From DATDRQ01 sp035291645 (GTDB taxonomy: Bacteria > Chloroflexota > Anaerolineae > Anaerolineales > UBA4823), in NCBI GenBank assembly GCA_035291645.1, contig DATDRQ010000171.1, positions 1 to 41,724 of the forward strand: a DNA stretch of 41,724 bases. The letters are read 5' to 3'. Each line of letters starts with the position of its first letter. The first letter of the stretch is position 1. Below the pieces are notes generated by a model that was not told the DNA's origin, did not search any database, and saw only the letters and a list, made by a program, of their open reading frames with translations. Positions 1-8,197 of the stretch are shown in pieces. The position numbers and the translations under genes were made by a program.

Positions 1-316
1 CGACTTGTCGATTAGATGGTTTTTAGAAAAAGGCAATCACTTGCCTGGTTTAGGGTCTGAAACGTAGAAATCCTGTCAAGGACCTGCTCATTACAAAGAT
101 CCAGCGCGAATATTGTACCTGCCTTGCAAAATTCACCTCAAAATCGAAAAAGGTCAGATGTGAGTCTGATTGATTGAACAAGAATTGATCGATCCACAGT
201 TCTGTTCGGATAGCGGAAAATTGAGAGGAGGTGGTGTTTATTTCAGGTTGGCTGTGCAGAAATTCTCGGAGAGACTGTCCCAACGTATTCGATCTGCAAT
301 AAAAAGGAGCAACGCG
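1..316. other. Leader/intergenic stretch before the first gene
   Basis: No convincing gene is visible here. The frame of the first gene stays open back to about base 170, but that extension has no ribosome binding site and would put 49 charged residues ahead of a clear signal peptide. I see no consensus promoter, terminator or RNA gene. Confidence 0.5.
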
Positions 317-1999
317 ATGTCAAAGAAAGCGTCGGTCTGGGCCTTGGCCCTAAATATTCTTCTGATCCTCACCCTAATCCCCTTGGTAAGTTTTGATTCC
401 GCCCGCGCCCAGGACGCCTCTGCTGGGGGGTCGTCTGGAGGCGGCGCAGGTGAAATCTCACCCACCTCTCAGGAAGCGGTGGAATCGTTAGCAGAACCAC
501 CGGCCTTGACTGCCGAGCAGCAGGCTCAGCTGGCCTTCTGGGCGGAGAACACCAGCCTTCCCGGCCCGGTCCTGGCAGGCGCCGGGTCCGAATCCACGGT
601 AGCGGAAGCCCTGGACCCAGGGACTGCCACCAGTGTTGAACGCGTCAACGCGCTCAGCCCGCGGGCCCCATTAGCCCCCGGGACGGCCCAGATCTACCGC
701 AAGACCAGTCCAAACTCGGTCATCCCGGCCGGCTTCAAATCGAACGTGATGGAGAGCAGCGTCGGACAGGGCGGGAAATGGGTCTTCTATACCGGCAACT
801 GGTTCGCCGCCCGGTCCGGCAATGGCGGCGGCGCCTGGACCTATGTCAATCCATTCAGCGGCATGGCCGACTTCTGCTGCGACCAGGTGACCATCTTCGA
901 CGAATCGCGCGGCACGATATACTGGCTGCGGATGGGATCTCCCACCAACAGCCAGAACCGTTTCATCCTGGGGTCTTCCCAGGACGGCGGGGTAACTTTC
1001 TGTAACTACAACTTCCCGACCCTGTTCGCCGGGACATGGTGGGACTACCCGCACATCCAGCTGGGCGCCGATTACATGTACCTGACCTGGAACATGTTTG
1101 CAGGCCAGCCGCCGAACAGCACCTTCAATCGCAGCATCGTCCTGCGCCTGCCTTTGAGTCCTATGGCGGGCTGCGCAGGGTTCAACTACGAGTTCTACTG
1201 GAATTCTGGCTGGTCCACCTTCGTTCCTGTCCAGGGAGCCGACCACACGATGTACTGGGCCTCCAACTGGCCTGGCAGCTTGCCGCAAAACAGCCGGCTG
1301 GCTATCTGGACCTGGAACGAGGACCAACCCTGGACAAGCATTACAGCGGTGGTTAAGAATGTGGCGGCCTGGACCTTCACCAACCGCGGCCAAGCATTAT
1401 GCGGCAGCACCTCAGGGAACTGGGCGGCCCGCACCGATCAACGCGTGCTGACCGGGGCGCGTTACATGATTCAAGCCACCAACCTGAAGTGGCGCGGCAG
1501 GCAGGTGCTGGGCTGGTGGTGGAACGTCCAGGAGGGAGGCGCCTTCGCCCGGCCCTATACGGAGGCAGCGGCATTCTTCGAGGACACGCTGGCCCAGGTG
1601 CCGGGTAACCAGGGCCGGCCGTTGGTGTGGAACCCCTCCACCTGCTACCTGTATCCCTCGGTGGCAGCCAACCAACGCGGAGACCTGGGAATGGTCATCA
1701 ACTATGGCCCACCGACCGCCTACAGACCGTACGTGGCCTTTGGGCTCGCGGATGACTTTGTGGCCGCGCCTCCGGGATGGTCACTGACGTTCGTTCAGGC
1801 CAGCAACGCGCGTCCATCGAGCAATAACTGGGGCGACTACAACACGTCGCGGGCCTTCCAACCGACCCAGGACACCTGGACCGGGGCCGCGCATTACATC
1901 CCCGGCACTATCAACTGTTCGAATTGTTCCGTCCCGGTGTTCTTTAACTTCGGTCGCGGGCGGGACTACCGCAGCTGGAGCCGCTGGTACAACCGGTAA
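317..1999 (+). CDS. Secreted protein with a sialidase-type Asp-box, function unknown
   Basis: The 560-residue protein starts at the ATG at 317, which follows AAGGAG at 304-309. Residues 1-31 form a Sec signal peptide (two Lys, a long hydrophobic run, ending Ala-Arg-Ala before Gln32). A Gly/Ser-rich spacer and an Ala/Pro-rich region follow, then a Trp- and Tyr-rich body. Residues 220-228 read SSQDGGVTF, which fits the Asp-box (S-x-D-x-G-x-T-W/F) of BNR/sialidase beta-propellers, and a WGDY motif sits at about 505-508. Cys pairs (for example a CC in the first third and C-x-x-C near the end) suit a secreted disulfide-bonded protein. I do not see a full set of sialidase catalytic residues, so no enzyme activity is assigned. 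It lies upstream of an exported protease but is separated from it by a terminator-like hairpin and a promoter. Confidence 0.8.
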   Translation: MSKKASVWALALNILLILTLIPLVSFDSARAQDASAGGSSGGGAGEISPTSQEAVESLAEPPALTAEQQAQLAFWAENTSLPGPVLAGAGSESTVAEALDPGTATSVERVNALSPRAPLAPGTAQIYRKTSPNSVIPAGFKSNVMESSVGQGGKWVFYTGNWFAARSGNGGGAWTYVNPFSGMADFCCDQVTIFDESRGTIYWLRMGSPTNSQNRFILGSSQDGGVTFCNYNFPTLFAGTWWDYPHIQLGADYMYLTWNMFAGQPPNSTFNRSIVLRLPLSPMAGCAGFNYEFYWNSGWSTFVPVQGADHTMYWASNWPGSLPQNSRLAIWTWNEDQPWTSITAVVKNVAAWTFTNRGQALCGSTSGNWAARTDQRVLTGARYMIQATNLKWRGRQVLGWWWNVQEGGAFARPYTEAAAFFEDTLAQVPGNQGRPLVWNPSTCYLYPSVAANQRGDLGMVINYGPPTAYRPYVAFGLADDFVAAPPGWSLTFVQASNARPSSNNWGDYNTSRAFQPTQDTWTGAAHYIPGTINCSNCSVPVFFNFGRGRDYRSWSRWYNR

Positions 2000-2053
2000 T
2001 CCCCGCCGCGGTAAGTTTTACCGCCGCCTTCCCAATTCGTAATCCTGCTTTCC

Positions 2054-2090
2054 CCTCCAGCGCTGCTCACACCAGCGCTGGAGGCCTTTA
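2054..2090 (+). terminator. Hairpin terminator candidate after the first gene
   Basis: CCTCCAGCGCTG (2054-2065) pairs perfectly with CAGCGCTGGAGG (2073-2084) around a 7-base loop, 54 bases after the stop codon. The following bases are CCTTTAA, so the U-tract is weak. It would be strong as an RNA stop or 3'-end stabiliser but is not a textbook intrinsic terminator. Confidence 0.55.
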
Positions 2091-2162
2091 ACCAGGGTGT
2101 GGTCCAGCTGTAACCGATCCCCACATCCGGGAGTGAATATGGCATGCATCTTCTTTGATATA

Positions 2163-2191
2163 TTGACAGATTGAGTTCCGCTTAGTATCCT
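2163..2191 (+). promoter_or_regulatory. Sigma-70-type promoter for the subtilase
   Basis: A perfect TTGACA (2163-2168) and TATCCT (2186-2191) are 17 bases apart, about 140 bases ahead of the protease start. Nothing else on the plus strand could use this promoter, so it probably makes the protease transcript independent of the gene before it. Confidence 0.6.
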
Positions 2192-2328
2192 GTACAAGGC
2201 TTAATCGATGCCGCTTCCAGGTTGGTTGGAGGCTGGCTGGATTTGGCCGGGTGGCAACAACCCGGCTCGTACGGGAAAATTGGCAGTCCTTTCTGAATGA
2301 TTGGCTGCCAGGCGGAGGCCTGATATCC

Positions 2329-3828
2329 GTGAATGTCCGCAGAACTTTACACATTCTCCTGTTGATCGGTTGCCTGGTGTTGATTAACCCGGTCAGAGTC
2401 CCCGCCCGTGCATTCCTTACCGCTTCATCCATGCTGGGTGCTGCCATTGGGCAATCTATTGACAATCCCGAAGTTCCCACGAACCAGATAATTGTTAAAT
2501 ACATCGCTACAGCGAGCCTGAATTCTCTCTCAGGTCCGGCCCAGTCCAGGCAGGAGCAGCGCTTGAGCCAGGCGGCCGGCGTCGCCTTGAATTACGTGCG
2601 CCTGATGTCAGGCGAAGCCCAGGTTTTTCGGTTGACTGAGCGATTGCCAGCCGGACAAATTCGCTTAATCTCCCGGCGCCTGATGACTCTACCTGAAGTG
2701 GAGTACGCCGAGTCCGATGCGATTTTGCAGCATACAAAGGTTCCAAACGATCCGCAATACTCCAACCAGTGGCATTATTTCGACCCCTCGGCTGAGAACT
2801 ACGGCATCAACGCCCCGGCTGCCTGGGACGTCACAACCGGCTCGGCGACCGTCGTGGCAGCGGTGATCGACACCGGCGTCACGGCCCATGCCGACCTGAG
2901 CGGGCGCACCGTACCGGGTTATGACTTCATCGCCGATGAACAGATTGGCAACGATGGCAACGGGCGTGATAGCGATCCCCGCGACCCGGGAGACTGGATC
3001 ACCGCTGCGGAGAGCAGCGCGGGCTATTTCGCAGGCTGCCCGGTCACGAACAGCTCCTGGCACGGCACCCACACGGCAGGCACGATCGGGGCCGCCAGTA
3101 ATAACCACCTGGGCGTGGCAGGCGTCAACTGGAAATCGAAAATCCTGCCTGTGCGCGTCCTGGGCAAGTGCGGCGGTTACATCTCCGACGTCGTCGATGG
3201 CATGGTCTGGGCTGCCGGTCTGGACGTGCCAGGCGTCCCGGACAACACCTACCCCGCCAAGGTGGTCAATGTGAGCCTGGGCGGGTCGGGTTTCTGTAGT
3301 TCCACTTTCCAGGATGCCATCGATGCCATTACTGCGGCGGGCGCCACGGTCGTAGTGAGCGCCGGCAACAGCAACATGGATGCCAGCGGATTTACCCCCG
3401 GGAACTGCGACGGGGTCATCACGGTGGCGGCGACCGATCGGAACGGCTCGCGCGCCTACTACAGTAACTACGGGCCAACGGTGGAAATCAGCGCTCCGGG
3501 CGGCGCACAATTGATTAATAATGAACCAAGCGGCGTCCTTTCCACTTTGAACACAGGCGCCCAGGGGCCTGCCGCTGACACTTATAAGTACTATCAGGGC
3601 ACGAGCATGTCGGCCCCGCATGTAACCGGGGTGGTCTCGCTGCTGCTTTCGCTGAATCCAACCCTTCACCCAGGCCAGGTGCTGGAGATGCTCCAGGATA
3701 CGGTCACCAGCTTCCCTGCCGGGAGTACCTGTACCACTTCCTCGTGCGGGAGCGGGATCGTGAACGCCGGTGCAGCTGTTGCGGATGTTTCGGCTGGGCC
3801 GCTTTTCATAACGATCATCCGGCAATGA
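2329..3828 (+). CDS. Secreted subtilisin-family serine protease (S8)
   Basis: This is a 499-residue exported endopeptidase when read from the GTG at 2329, which follows GGCGGAGG (2311-2318) and immediately encodes a signal peptide (VNVRRT then a hydrophobic run ending in PARA). An earlier in-frame GTG at 2251 would add 26 residues in front of the signal peptide and is less likely. A propeptide of the I9 type occupies roughly residues 45-135. The catalytic triad is Asp181 (AVIDTGV), His245 (SSWHGTHTAG) and Ser426 (GTSMSAPH), with the oxyanion Asn at 347 (SAGNSN). Paired Cys residues between His and Ser suggest disulfides outside the cell. The protein ends soon after the catalytic domain, with no cell-wall anchor. 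It likely degrades external protein for nutrition. Confidence 0.93.
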   Translation: MNVRRTLHILLLIGCLVLINPVRVPARAFLTASSMLGAAIGQSIDNPEVPTNQIIVKYIATASLNSLSGPAQSRQEQRLSQAAGVALNYVRLMSGEAQVFRLTERLPAGQIRLISRRLMTLPEVEYAESDAILQHTKVPNDPQYSNQWHYFDPSAENYGINAPAAWDVTTGSATVVAAVIDTGVTAHADLSGRTVPGYDFIADEQIGNDGNGRDSDPRDPGDWITAAESSAGYFAGCPVTNSSWHGTHTAGTIGAASNNHLGVAGVNWKSKILPVRVLGKCGGYISDVVDGMVWAAGLDVPGVPDNTYPAKVVNVSLGGSGFCSSTFQDAIDAITAAGATVVVSAGNSNMDASGFTPGNCDGVITVAATDRNGSRAYYSNYGPTVEISAPGGAQLINNEPSGVLSTLNTGAQGPAADTYKYYQGTSMSAPHVTGVVSLLLSLNPTLHPGQVLEMLQDTVTSFPAGSTCTTSSCGSGIVNAGAAVADVSAGPLFITIIRQ

Positions 3829-4209
3829 CCGGCGGGCAGCAGGCTGCACGAAGCATGCCTCCGGGCATGCCGGCCGATGCGGGCGCACCGGCGGGACGGC
3901 TATCCTCACATCCTGGTTCCGGCACATTGCCTGGATTACCTCACCGGCGCAGCGCACGCAGGCTGGAGGTGTTTAACAGGCTTCGCTCTCAGGTTGAGGG
4001 CGGATTTCAGGGAACGGACGGGAACAAATCCGTACAGGCCAGCGTCTTAGACACGAGAGCATGCAAAAGGCGGGACGACCCCACCAGGGTGGCGGGAAAT
4101 CCCCCATTGCGCTATACAATCTAACGTGTAGGATCATTTTATTAAGGACTGAGACGAGCAATCATCGCAAAATTCGTCCTGAACAGTAATTTAGAGGAGG
4201 TTTAATACC
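3829..4209. other. Intergenic stretch, mostly unassigned
   Basis: The 381-base gap holds a 7-bp hairpin at 3853-3870 (GCATGCC/GGCATGC) shortly after the protease stop, without a U-tract. Open frames here are antisense or out-of-frame continuations with no ribosome binding site. The last 16 bases carry the strong GAGGAGG for the next gene. I found no consensus promoter. Confidence 0.45.
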
Positions 4210-4806
4210 ATGAAAAAGAATCTTAATTGGTTGAAAGTTTTGGCAATCACGGCGATCTTGACCCTGCTCGCCGCCGCCTGCGCCCCTGGCGATATCGAAC
4301 GCATCCCCGTCTCCGGGCAAGAGCAGCCGGGCGGCGCGCAACCGCAGGCTGGCGCAGAGGGGATGGACGCCGGCTTCAATCCTCCGCCTACCCAGCCGAT
4401 CTGCCCCACACCCACCCCGATAGGGGGCGTGGTCATTGTAGGCGGCGGTGAAACGGGTGGTGGGGAGGCGGTCGCCGGTCCTGCCGGCAGCCCAGAAGCG
4501 GTAAGCGGAGACGTGCCGATCGGCACACCAGACCCGGACCTGCTCGACCAGGTGAACCTGAGCCCGGACTTCGGACTGGGCGACCAGGGTGGGGGGGGCT
4601 CCTCCGTTGGACCAGGTGCAGGCACCGAGTCCCAAGTGGGAGAGCCTATCGAGATGCCTGAGCCGGCTGAGTCGAGCGGGCCAGGCGAGTCTCCAGAGCC
4701 CACCTTCGGAGACCTGCTCAATTCCGTGATCGGCCAGGTGCTGGGGACGAGCGAGCCAGGCGGAACCTCCTTCAATCCGATGCCCTCGCCGACGCCCTGC
4801 CCGTAG
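4210..4806 (+). CDS. Gly/Pro-rich lipoprotein, function unknown
   Basis: The 198-residue protein starts at an ATG placed 9 bases after GAGGAGG (4194-4200). It has a type II signal peptide: two Lys at the start, a hydrophobic run, then LAAAC with the lipidated Cys at residue 24. The mature part has almost no predicted regular structure; it is rich in Gly, Pro, Glu and Ser, with repeats such as PEPAESSGPGESPEP, and it ends in PSPTPCP. This composition suggests a flexible surface layer or a tether rather than an enzyme. It is followed by a strong terminator, so it is probably a single-gene unit. Confidence 0.75.
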   Translation: MKKNLNWLKVLAITAILTLLAAACAPGDIERIPVSGQEQPGGAQPQAGAEGMDAGFNPPPTQPICPTPTPIGGVVIVGGGETGGGEAVAGPAGSPEAVSGDVPIGTPDPDLLDQVNLSPDFGLGDQGGGGSSVGPGAGTESQVGEPIEMPEPAESSGPGESPEPTFGDLLNSVIGQVLGTSEPGGTSFNPMPSPTPCP

Positions 4807-4836
4807 TTCGTAGCGCGGAGTGAGTAAATAGAAATT

Positions 4837-4878
4837 CAGGGTCCTGGTAGGTAGCTCTCCTACCAGGACCCTGTTTTC
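4837..4878 (+). terminator. Strong intrinsic terminator
   Basis: A 15-bp perfect stem (CAGGGTCCTGGTAGG at 4837-4851 with its complement at 4859-4873) encloses a 7-base loop and is followed directly by TTTTC. It lies 30 bases after the lipoprotein stop codon and isolates it from the kinase gene. Confidence 0.88.
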
Positions 4879-4943
4879 AATTATAAAGAGGGTCTGCAAG
4901 CTCTTACTCATCCATGGGATGCCCGGGCCGGTGCGCGTCCGGC

Positions 4944-4971
4944 TTGACAGTCCGGGAAGTGGTGCTATCAT
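4944..4971 (+). promoter_or_regulatory. Promoter for the FGGY kinase operon
   Basis: TTGACA at 4944-4949 and TATCAT at 4966-4971 are separated by 16 bases. The start codon of the kinase is about 95 bases further on. The site lies just after the preceding terminator, as expected for the start of a new transcription unit. Confidence 0.65.
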
Positions 4972-5065
4972 GTAAACACGGCTGGTTTTGCAGTTCTCCA
5001 GGGGTAAGGTGTCTTCCAAGAAAAACATCCCACTACCCGCCGTAACCCACCTGGGGAGGTCCCGC

Positions 5066-6571
5066 ATGGATTGCCTGCTCGCGTACGATGTTGGCACGAC
5101 CGGCTGCAAGGCGGCCGTGGTATCTCCGGGCGGCAACCTGCTGCACACCGCCCAGGTCGCCTATCCCACTCACTACCCGCAGCCCTTCTGGGCAGAACAG
5201 GACCCGCAGGACTGGTGGGGGGCGATCGCCGCCACCACCCGCCAGGTGCTGGGTGAGAGCGCCATTCCGGCGCAAACCGTGCGGGGCACCTCCTTTTCGA
5301 CCACGATGACCAATATCCTGGCTTTAGATGAGCAGGGCCGCTTGCTGCGCCCGTGCATCTTCTGGCTGGACGGACGCGCCGGTGCCGAAGCCCAGCAGGT
5401 CATGCGCCGGTTGGGCGGGCCGCGCCTGTTCAACCTGCTGGCCGGCTCGCAGGTGACCGGCAAGGACATGATCCCCAAGCTGCTCTGGTTGAAGCGCAAC
5501 GAGCCGGACGTCTACCGGCAGACGAAATATTTCGTGGATGCCAGCGGATACCTGCTGTATCGCATGACCGGCCGCTTTGCCTCGGAATGGAGCGTCGCCA
5601 GCGGTCTGGGTTTGTTCAATATGAAGACCAAGACCTGGGACAAAACCCTCTTCCGCCTGTTCGGGCTGGACGCGACCCAGTTCCCGGACCTGATGCCTTC
5701 CACCGGCTGTGCAGGCGGTTTGACGCCTCAGGCTGCGGATGAGATCGGCCTGCCTCCCGGTCTGCCGGTGTTCGCCGGGGCCGGGGATCCGATGATCGCC
5801 GCGGTGGGTTCAGGGGCGGTCTTCGAAGGGGATGCTTATCTAAACCTGGGCACCTCGGCCTTTATCGGGGTGCTCACCCGCCGGCGCCTGAACGGCCGGC
5901 GCGGCCTCGTCACCATCCAGTCGGCGGATCCTGAGAAGCTGCTGCTGTTCGGGGAGACCTCCACCGCCGGGGCCTGCCTGGATTGGGCGCTGCGCCAGCT
6001 GTACGGCCTGGAACCAGCGCCCGCCGCTTTTGCCAGGATGGACCAGGAGGTCGCCCAGGTCGAGCCGGGGGCCGGCGGGCTGATCTTCACCCCCTGGATG
6101 TACGGCGAGCGAGCCCCCCTGGCGGATGAGAACCTGCGGGCAGCCTTTATCAACCTGACGGTCAGCCACACCCGCCCGCAGATGGCCCGCGCCGTCTATG
6201 AAGGGGTGGCCTACAACCTGCGCTGGATCCTGGATTCGATCCAGGAGCTGTATGGATTCGATTGCCCGACTTTGCGCGTGCTGGGCGGCGGGGCGCAGGG
6301 CCTGCCCTGGCTGCGCATCATCGCCGACGTGACCGGGCGCCGGCTGGAGGTGCTGCCAAACCCGCGCGAGCGCCTGGCGGTCGGGGCGGCCCTGGTGGCG
6401 GCGGTCGGCCTGGGGATCTACCCGTCGTTCGAAGCGCTCAAGCCCTGCATCCCGGTGGAGCGGGTGATCGAACCGGACCCGGCGCCGCGACCCGTCTACG
6501 AGCGCCTGTATCCGGCCTACCAGCAGGCCTACCACTCTCTGAAGGACCTCTACCACCAGATGAATGGTTGA
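5066..6571 (+). CDS. FGGY-family carbohydrate kinase, xylulokinase-like
   Basis: The 501-residue protein transfers phosphate from ATP to a sugar or polyol in the cytoplasm. The ATG at 5066 follows GGGGAGG (5053-5059) and gives the family's usual N-terminus, MDCLLAYDVGTTGCK, where DVGTTG is the first phosphate-binding loop of the actin/hexokinase fold. A longer frame from 4988 has no ribosome site. The likely catalytic Asp is D241 in FAGAGDPMIAAVG. The FGGY C-terminal signature lies around residues 407-427 (GGGAQGLPWLRIIADV). Length matches bacterial xylulokinases (about 490-510). The substrate cannot be read from sequence: xylulose, ribulose, erythritol or another polyol are possible. The next gene, 53 bases away on the same strand, encodes a PLP-dependent lyase instead of a sugar isomerase or transporter. 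Confidence 0.9.
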   Translation: MDCLLAYDVGTTGCKAAVVSPGGNLLHTAQVAYPTHYPQPFWAEQDPQDWWGAIAATTRQVLGESAIPAQTVRGTSFSTTMTNILALDEQGRLLRPCIFWLDGRAGAEAQQVMRRLGGPRLFNLLAGSQVTGKDMIPKLLWLKRNEPDVYRQTKYFVDASGYLLYRMTGRFASEWSVASGLGLFNMKTKTWDKTLFRLFGLDATQFPDLMPSTGCAGGLTPQAADEIGLPPGLPVFAGAGDPMIAAVGSGAVFEGDAYLNLGTSAFIGVLTRRRLNGRRGLVTIQSADPEKLLLFGETSTAGACLDWALRQLYGLEPAPAAFARMDQEVAQVEPGAGGLIFTPWMYGERAPLADENLRAAFINLTVSHTRPQMARAVYEGVAYNLRWILDSIQELYGFDCPTLRVLGGGAQGLPWLRIIADVTGRRLEVLPNPRERLAVGAALVAAVGLGIYPSFEALKPCIPVERVIEPDPAPRPVYERLYPAYQQAYHSLKDLYHQMNG

Positions 6572-6624
6572 AGAGATTGGTCATATTCTCAGCGCGGATT
6601 ATTTCTAATAAAAAGGAGATCATC

Positions 6625-8031
6625 ATGGACGCGAACACCCTGGCCGGCCTGGCCGGACAGATGGAGAAATTCCTTAAACCGTACAGGGAAGGCTTTCCGG
6701 CCTATACCCGCCTGCCCGAGCGCGGCATCGATCGGGGGGAAGTCCTGGCCGAGATGGAGGCGCTGCACGCCAGGGAGCAGGCCCGCTGGCGGGCGGGCTA
6801 CGTCTCCGGGGCGGTCTATCACGGCGACCAGGCTCATATTGACTTCCTCAACCGGGTCTATGCCATCAACTCGCAGAGCAACCCGCTGCACCCGGACGTG
6901 TGGCCCAGCACGACCAAGTTCGAGGCCGAGATCGTCGCCATGACCGCCGGCATGCTGGGGGCGGATAAGACTCCCGACGAGATCGCCGGCACGCTCACCT
7001 CGGGCGGGACCGAAAGCATCCTGCTGGCGATGAAGACCTACCGGGATTGGGGGCGCGACAAGAAAGGCATTTCCCAACCCGAGATCGTCGCCCCGAGCAC
7101 GGCGCACGCCGCCTTCGATAAAGCCGCCGAGTACTTTGGAATCAAAACGGTTCGTGTCCCGGTCGGAACAGACTTCCGGGCGGACGTGGCGGCGATGGAA
7201 GCCGCCATCACGCCCGATACGGTCGCCCTGGTCGGCTCGGCCCCGCCGTTCCCGCACGGTATCGTCGACCCGATCGAAGAGCTGTCCGAGCTGGCCCGGG
7301 AGCGGGGGATCGGCTTCCACACCGACGGCTGCCTGGGCGGTTTCCTGCTGCCCTGGGCGGAGAAACTGGGCTACCCGGTGCCGCCCTTCGACTTCCGTTT
7401 GCCCGGGGTGACCTCCATCTCGGTCGACACCCACAAGTACGGCTACGCCGCCAAAGGCACCTCGGTCATCCTGTACCGCGGCCGGGAGCTGCGCCACACC
7501 CAGTATTTCTCCGTGGCGGATTGGCCCGGCGGCATCTACTTCTCGCCGACCTTGGCCGGCAGCCGCCCGGGGGCGTTGAGCGCAGCCGCCTGGGCCGCCA
7601 TGGTCTCGATGGGCGAGCAGGGCTACCTGGAGGCCGCCCGGCGCATCCTGGAGACCACCGCCTGGATCAAAGAGCAGCTGCGGTCTATACCTGAATTACA
7701 GGTGATCGGCGACCCGTTGTTCCTGATCGCCTTCCAGTCCACCAAACTGAACGTTTACCAGGTAATGGAGTACATGACCGGGCGCGGCTGGGGACTGAAC
7801 GGGCTGCACCTGCCCGCCAGCGTGCACCTGTGCGTCACCCTGCGCCACACCCCAGCGGGCGTCAAGGAACGTTTTATCGAGGACCTCAAAGCAGCGGTCG
7901 AGTACGTCAAAGCCAACCCGGGCGCGCCGGAAGGCCTGGGACCGATCTACGGCATGGCAGAGGCGGTCGAGCTGCGCGGCATGGTCAAGGAGGTGTTGAA
8001 CTGGGTGATCGATATGTTGTACGAGACATAG
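6625..8031 (+). CDS. PLP-dependent lyase of the sphingosine-1-phosphate lyase family
   Basis: The 468-residue protein is a fold-type I PLP enzyme of the group II decarboxylase superfamily. Its ATG at 6625 follows AAAAGGAG (6611-6618); an open frame reaching back into the kinase is a shadow. Diagnostic segments are GTLTSGGTESILLAMK (PLP phosphate binding), HTDGCLGGFLLPW (the Asp that contacts the pyridine nitrogen), and VDTHKYGYAAKGTS with the Schiff-base Lys at 271, then TLAGSRPGALSAAAWA. These match sphingosine-1-phosphate lyase (Dpl1/SPL type) better than glutamate or aromatic amino-acid decarboxylases. Family members split phosphorylated long-chain amino-alcohols into an aldehyde and phosphoethanolamine. 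Unlike the eukaryotic enzymes it has no N-terminal membrane helix, so it is probably soluble. The true substrate here is unknown. Confidence 0.87.
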   Translation: MDANTLAGLAGQMEKFLKPYREGFPAYTRLPERGIDRGEVLAEMEALHAREQARWRAGYVSGAVYHGDQAHIDFLNRVYAINSQSNPLHPDVWPSTTKFEAEIVAMTAGMLGADKTPDEIAGTLTSGGTESILLAMKTYRDWGRDKKGISQPEIVAPSTAHAAFDKAAEYFGIKTVRVPVGTDFRADVAAMEAAITPDTVALVGSAPPFPHGIVDPIEELSELARERGIGFHTDGCLGGFLLPWAEKLGYPVPPFDFRLPGVTSISVDTHKYGYAAKGTSVILYRGRELRHTQYFSVADWPGGIYFSPTLAGSRPGALSAAAWAAMVSMGEQGYLEAARRILETTAWIKEQLRSIPELQVIGDPLFLIAFQSTKLNVYQVMEYMTGRGWGLNGLHLPASVHLCVTLRHTPAGVKERFIEDLKAAVEYVKANPGAPEGLGPIYGMAEAVELRGMVKEVLNWVIDMLYET

Positions 8032-8047
8032 CATTCAGGCGTCAGCG

Positions 8048-8181
8048 GTCAGCGATCAGCTAGACCTCCAGGTCGTCGAAGTCAAACGCATGCTAAGCGG
8101 GTTGATCAAGCATCTCAGATCCAGTAATTAATAGCAGGATTACATCATTCAATTATTTATCGTTTTTGGCTGATCGCTGAC
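8048..8181. repeat. Inverted repeat pair GTCAGCGATCAGC
   Basis: The 13-mer GTCAGCGATCAGC occurs at 8048-8060 and its exact reverse complement at 8169-8181. The surrounding sequence holds further degenerate copies (GCGTCAGCGGTCAGC, GGCTGACTGCTAATCGC). The element fills the convergent gap between the lyase and the MFS gene, and could form a large stem or be a remnant of a dispersed repeat family. Confidence 0.7.
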
Positions 8182-8197
8182 TGCTGGTGGCTGACTG

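Larger units (their letters stand above)
2000..2328. other. Intergenic region with terminator hairpin and promoter
   Basis: This 329-base gap between the secreted propeller-like protein and the subtilase holds a perfect 12-bp hairpin (2054-2084) and a promoter (2163-2191), both listed separately. I see no small gene with a ribosome binding site. Confidence 0.6.

Noticed and set aside
2689..3957. Long antisense open frame (about 422 codons) across the subtilase
   Set aside because: It is the mirror of a high-GC coding gene with a full catalytic triad on the other strand; no ribosome site and no family signal.
3744..4124. Open frame overlapping the subtilase end
   Set aside because: Out of frame with the protease, no ribosome site, no domain.
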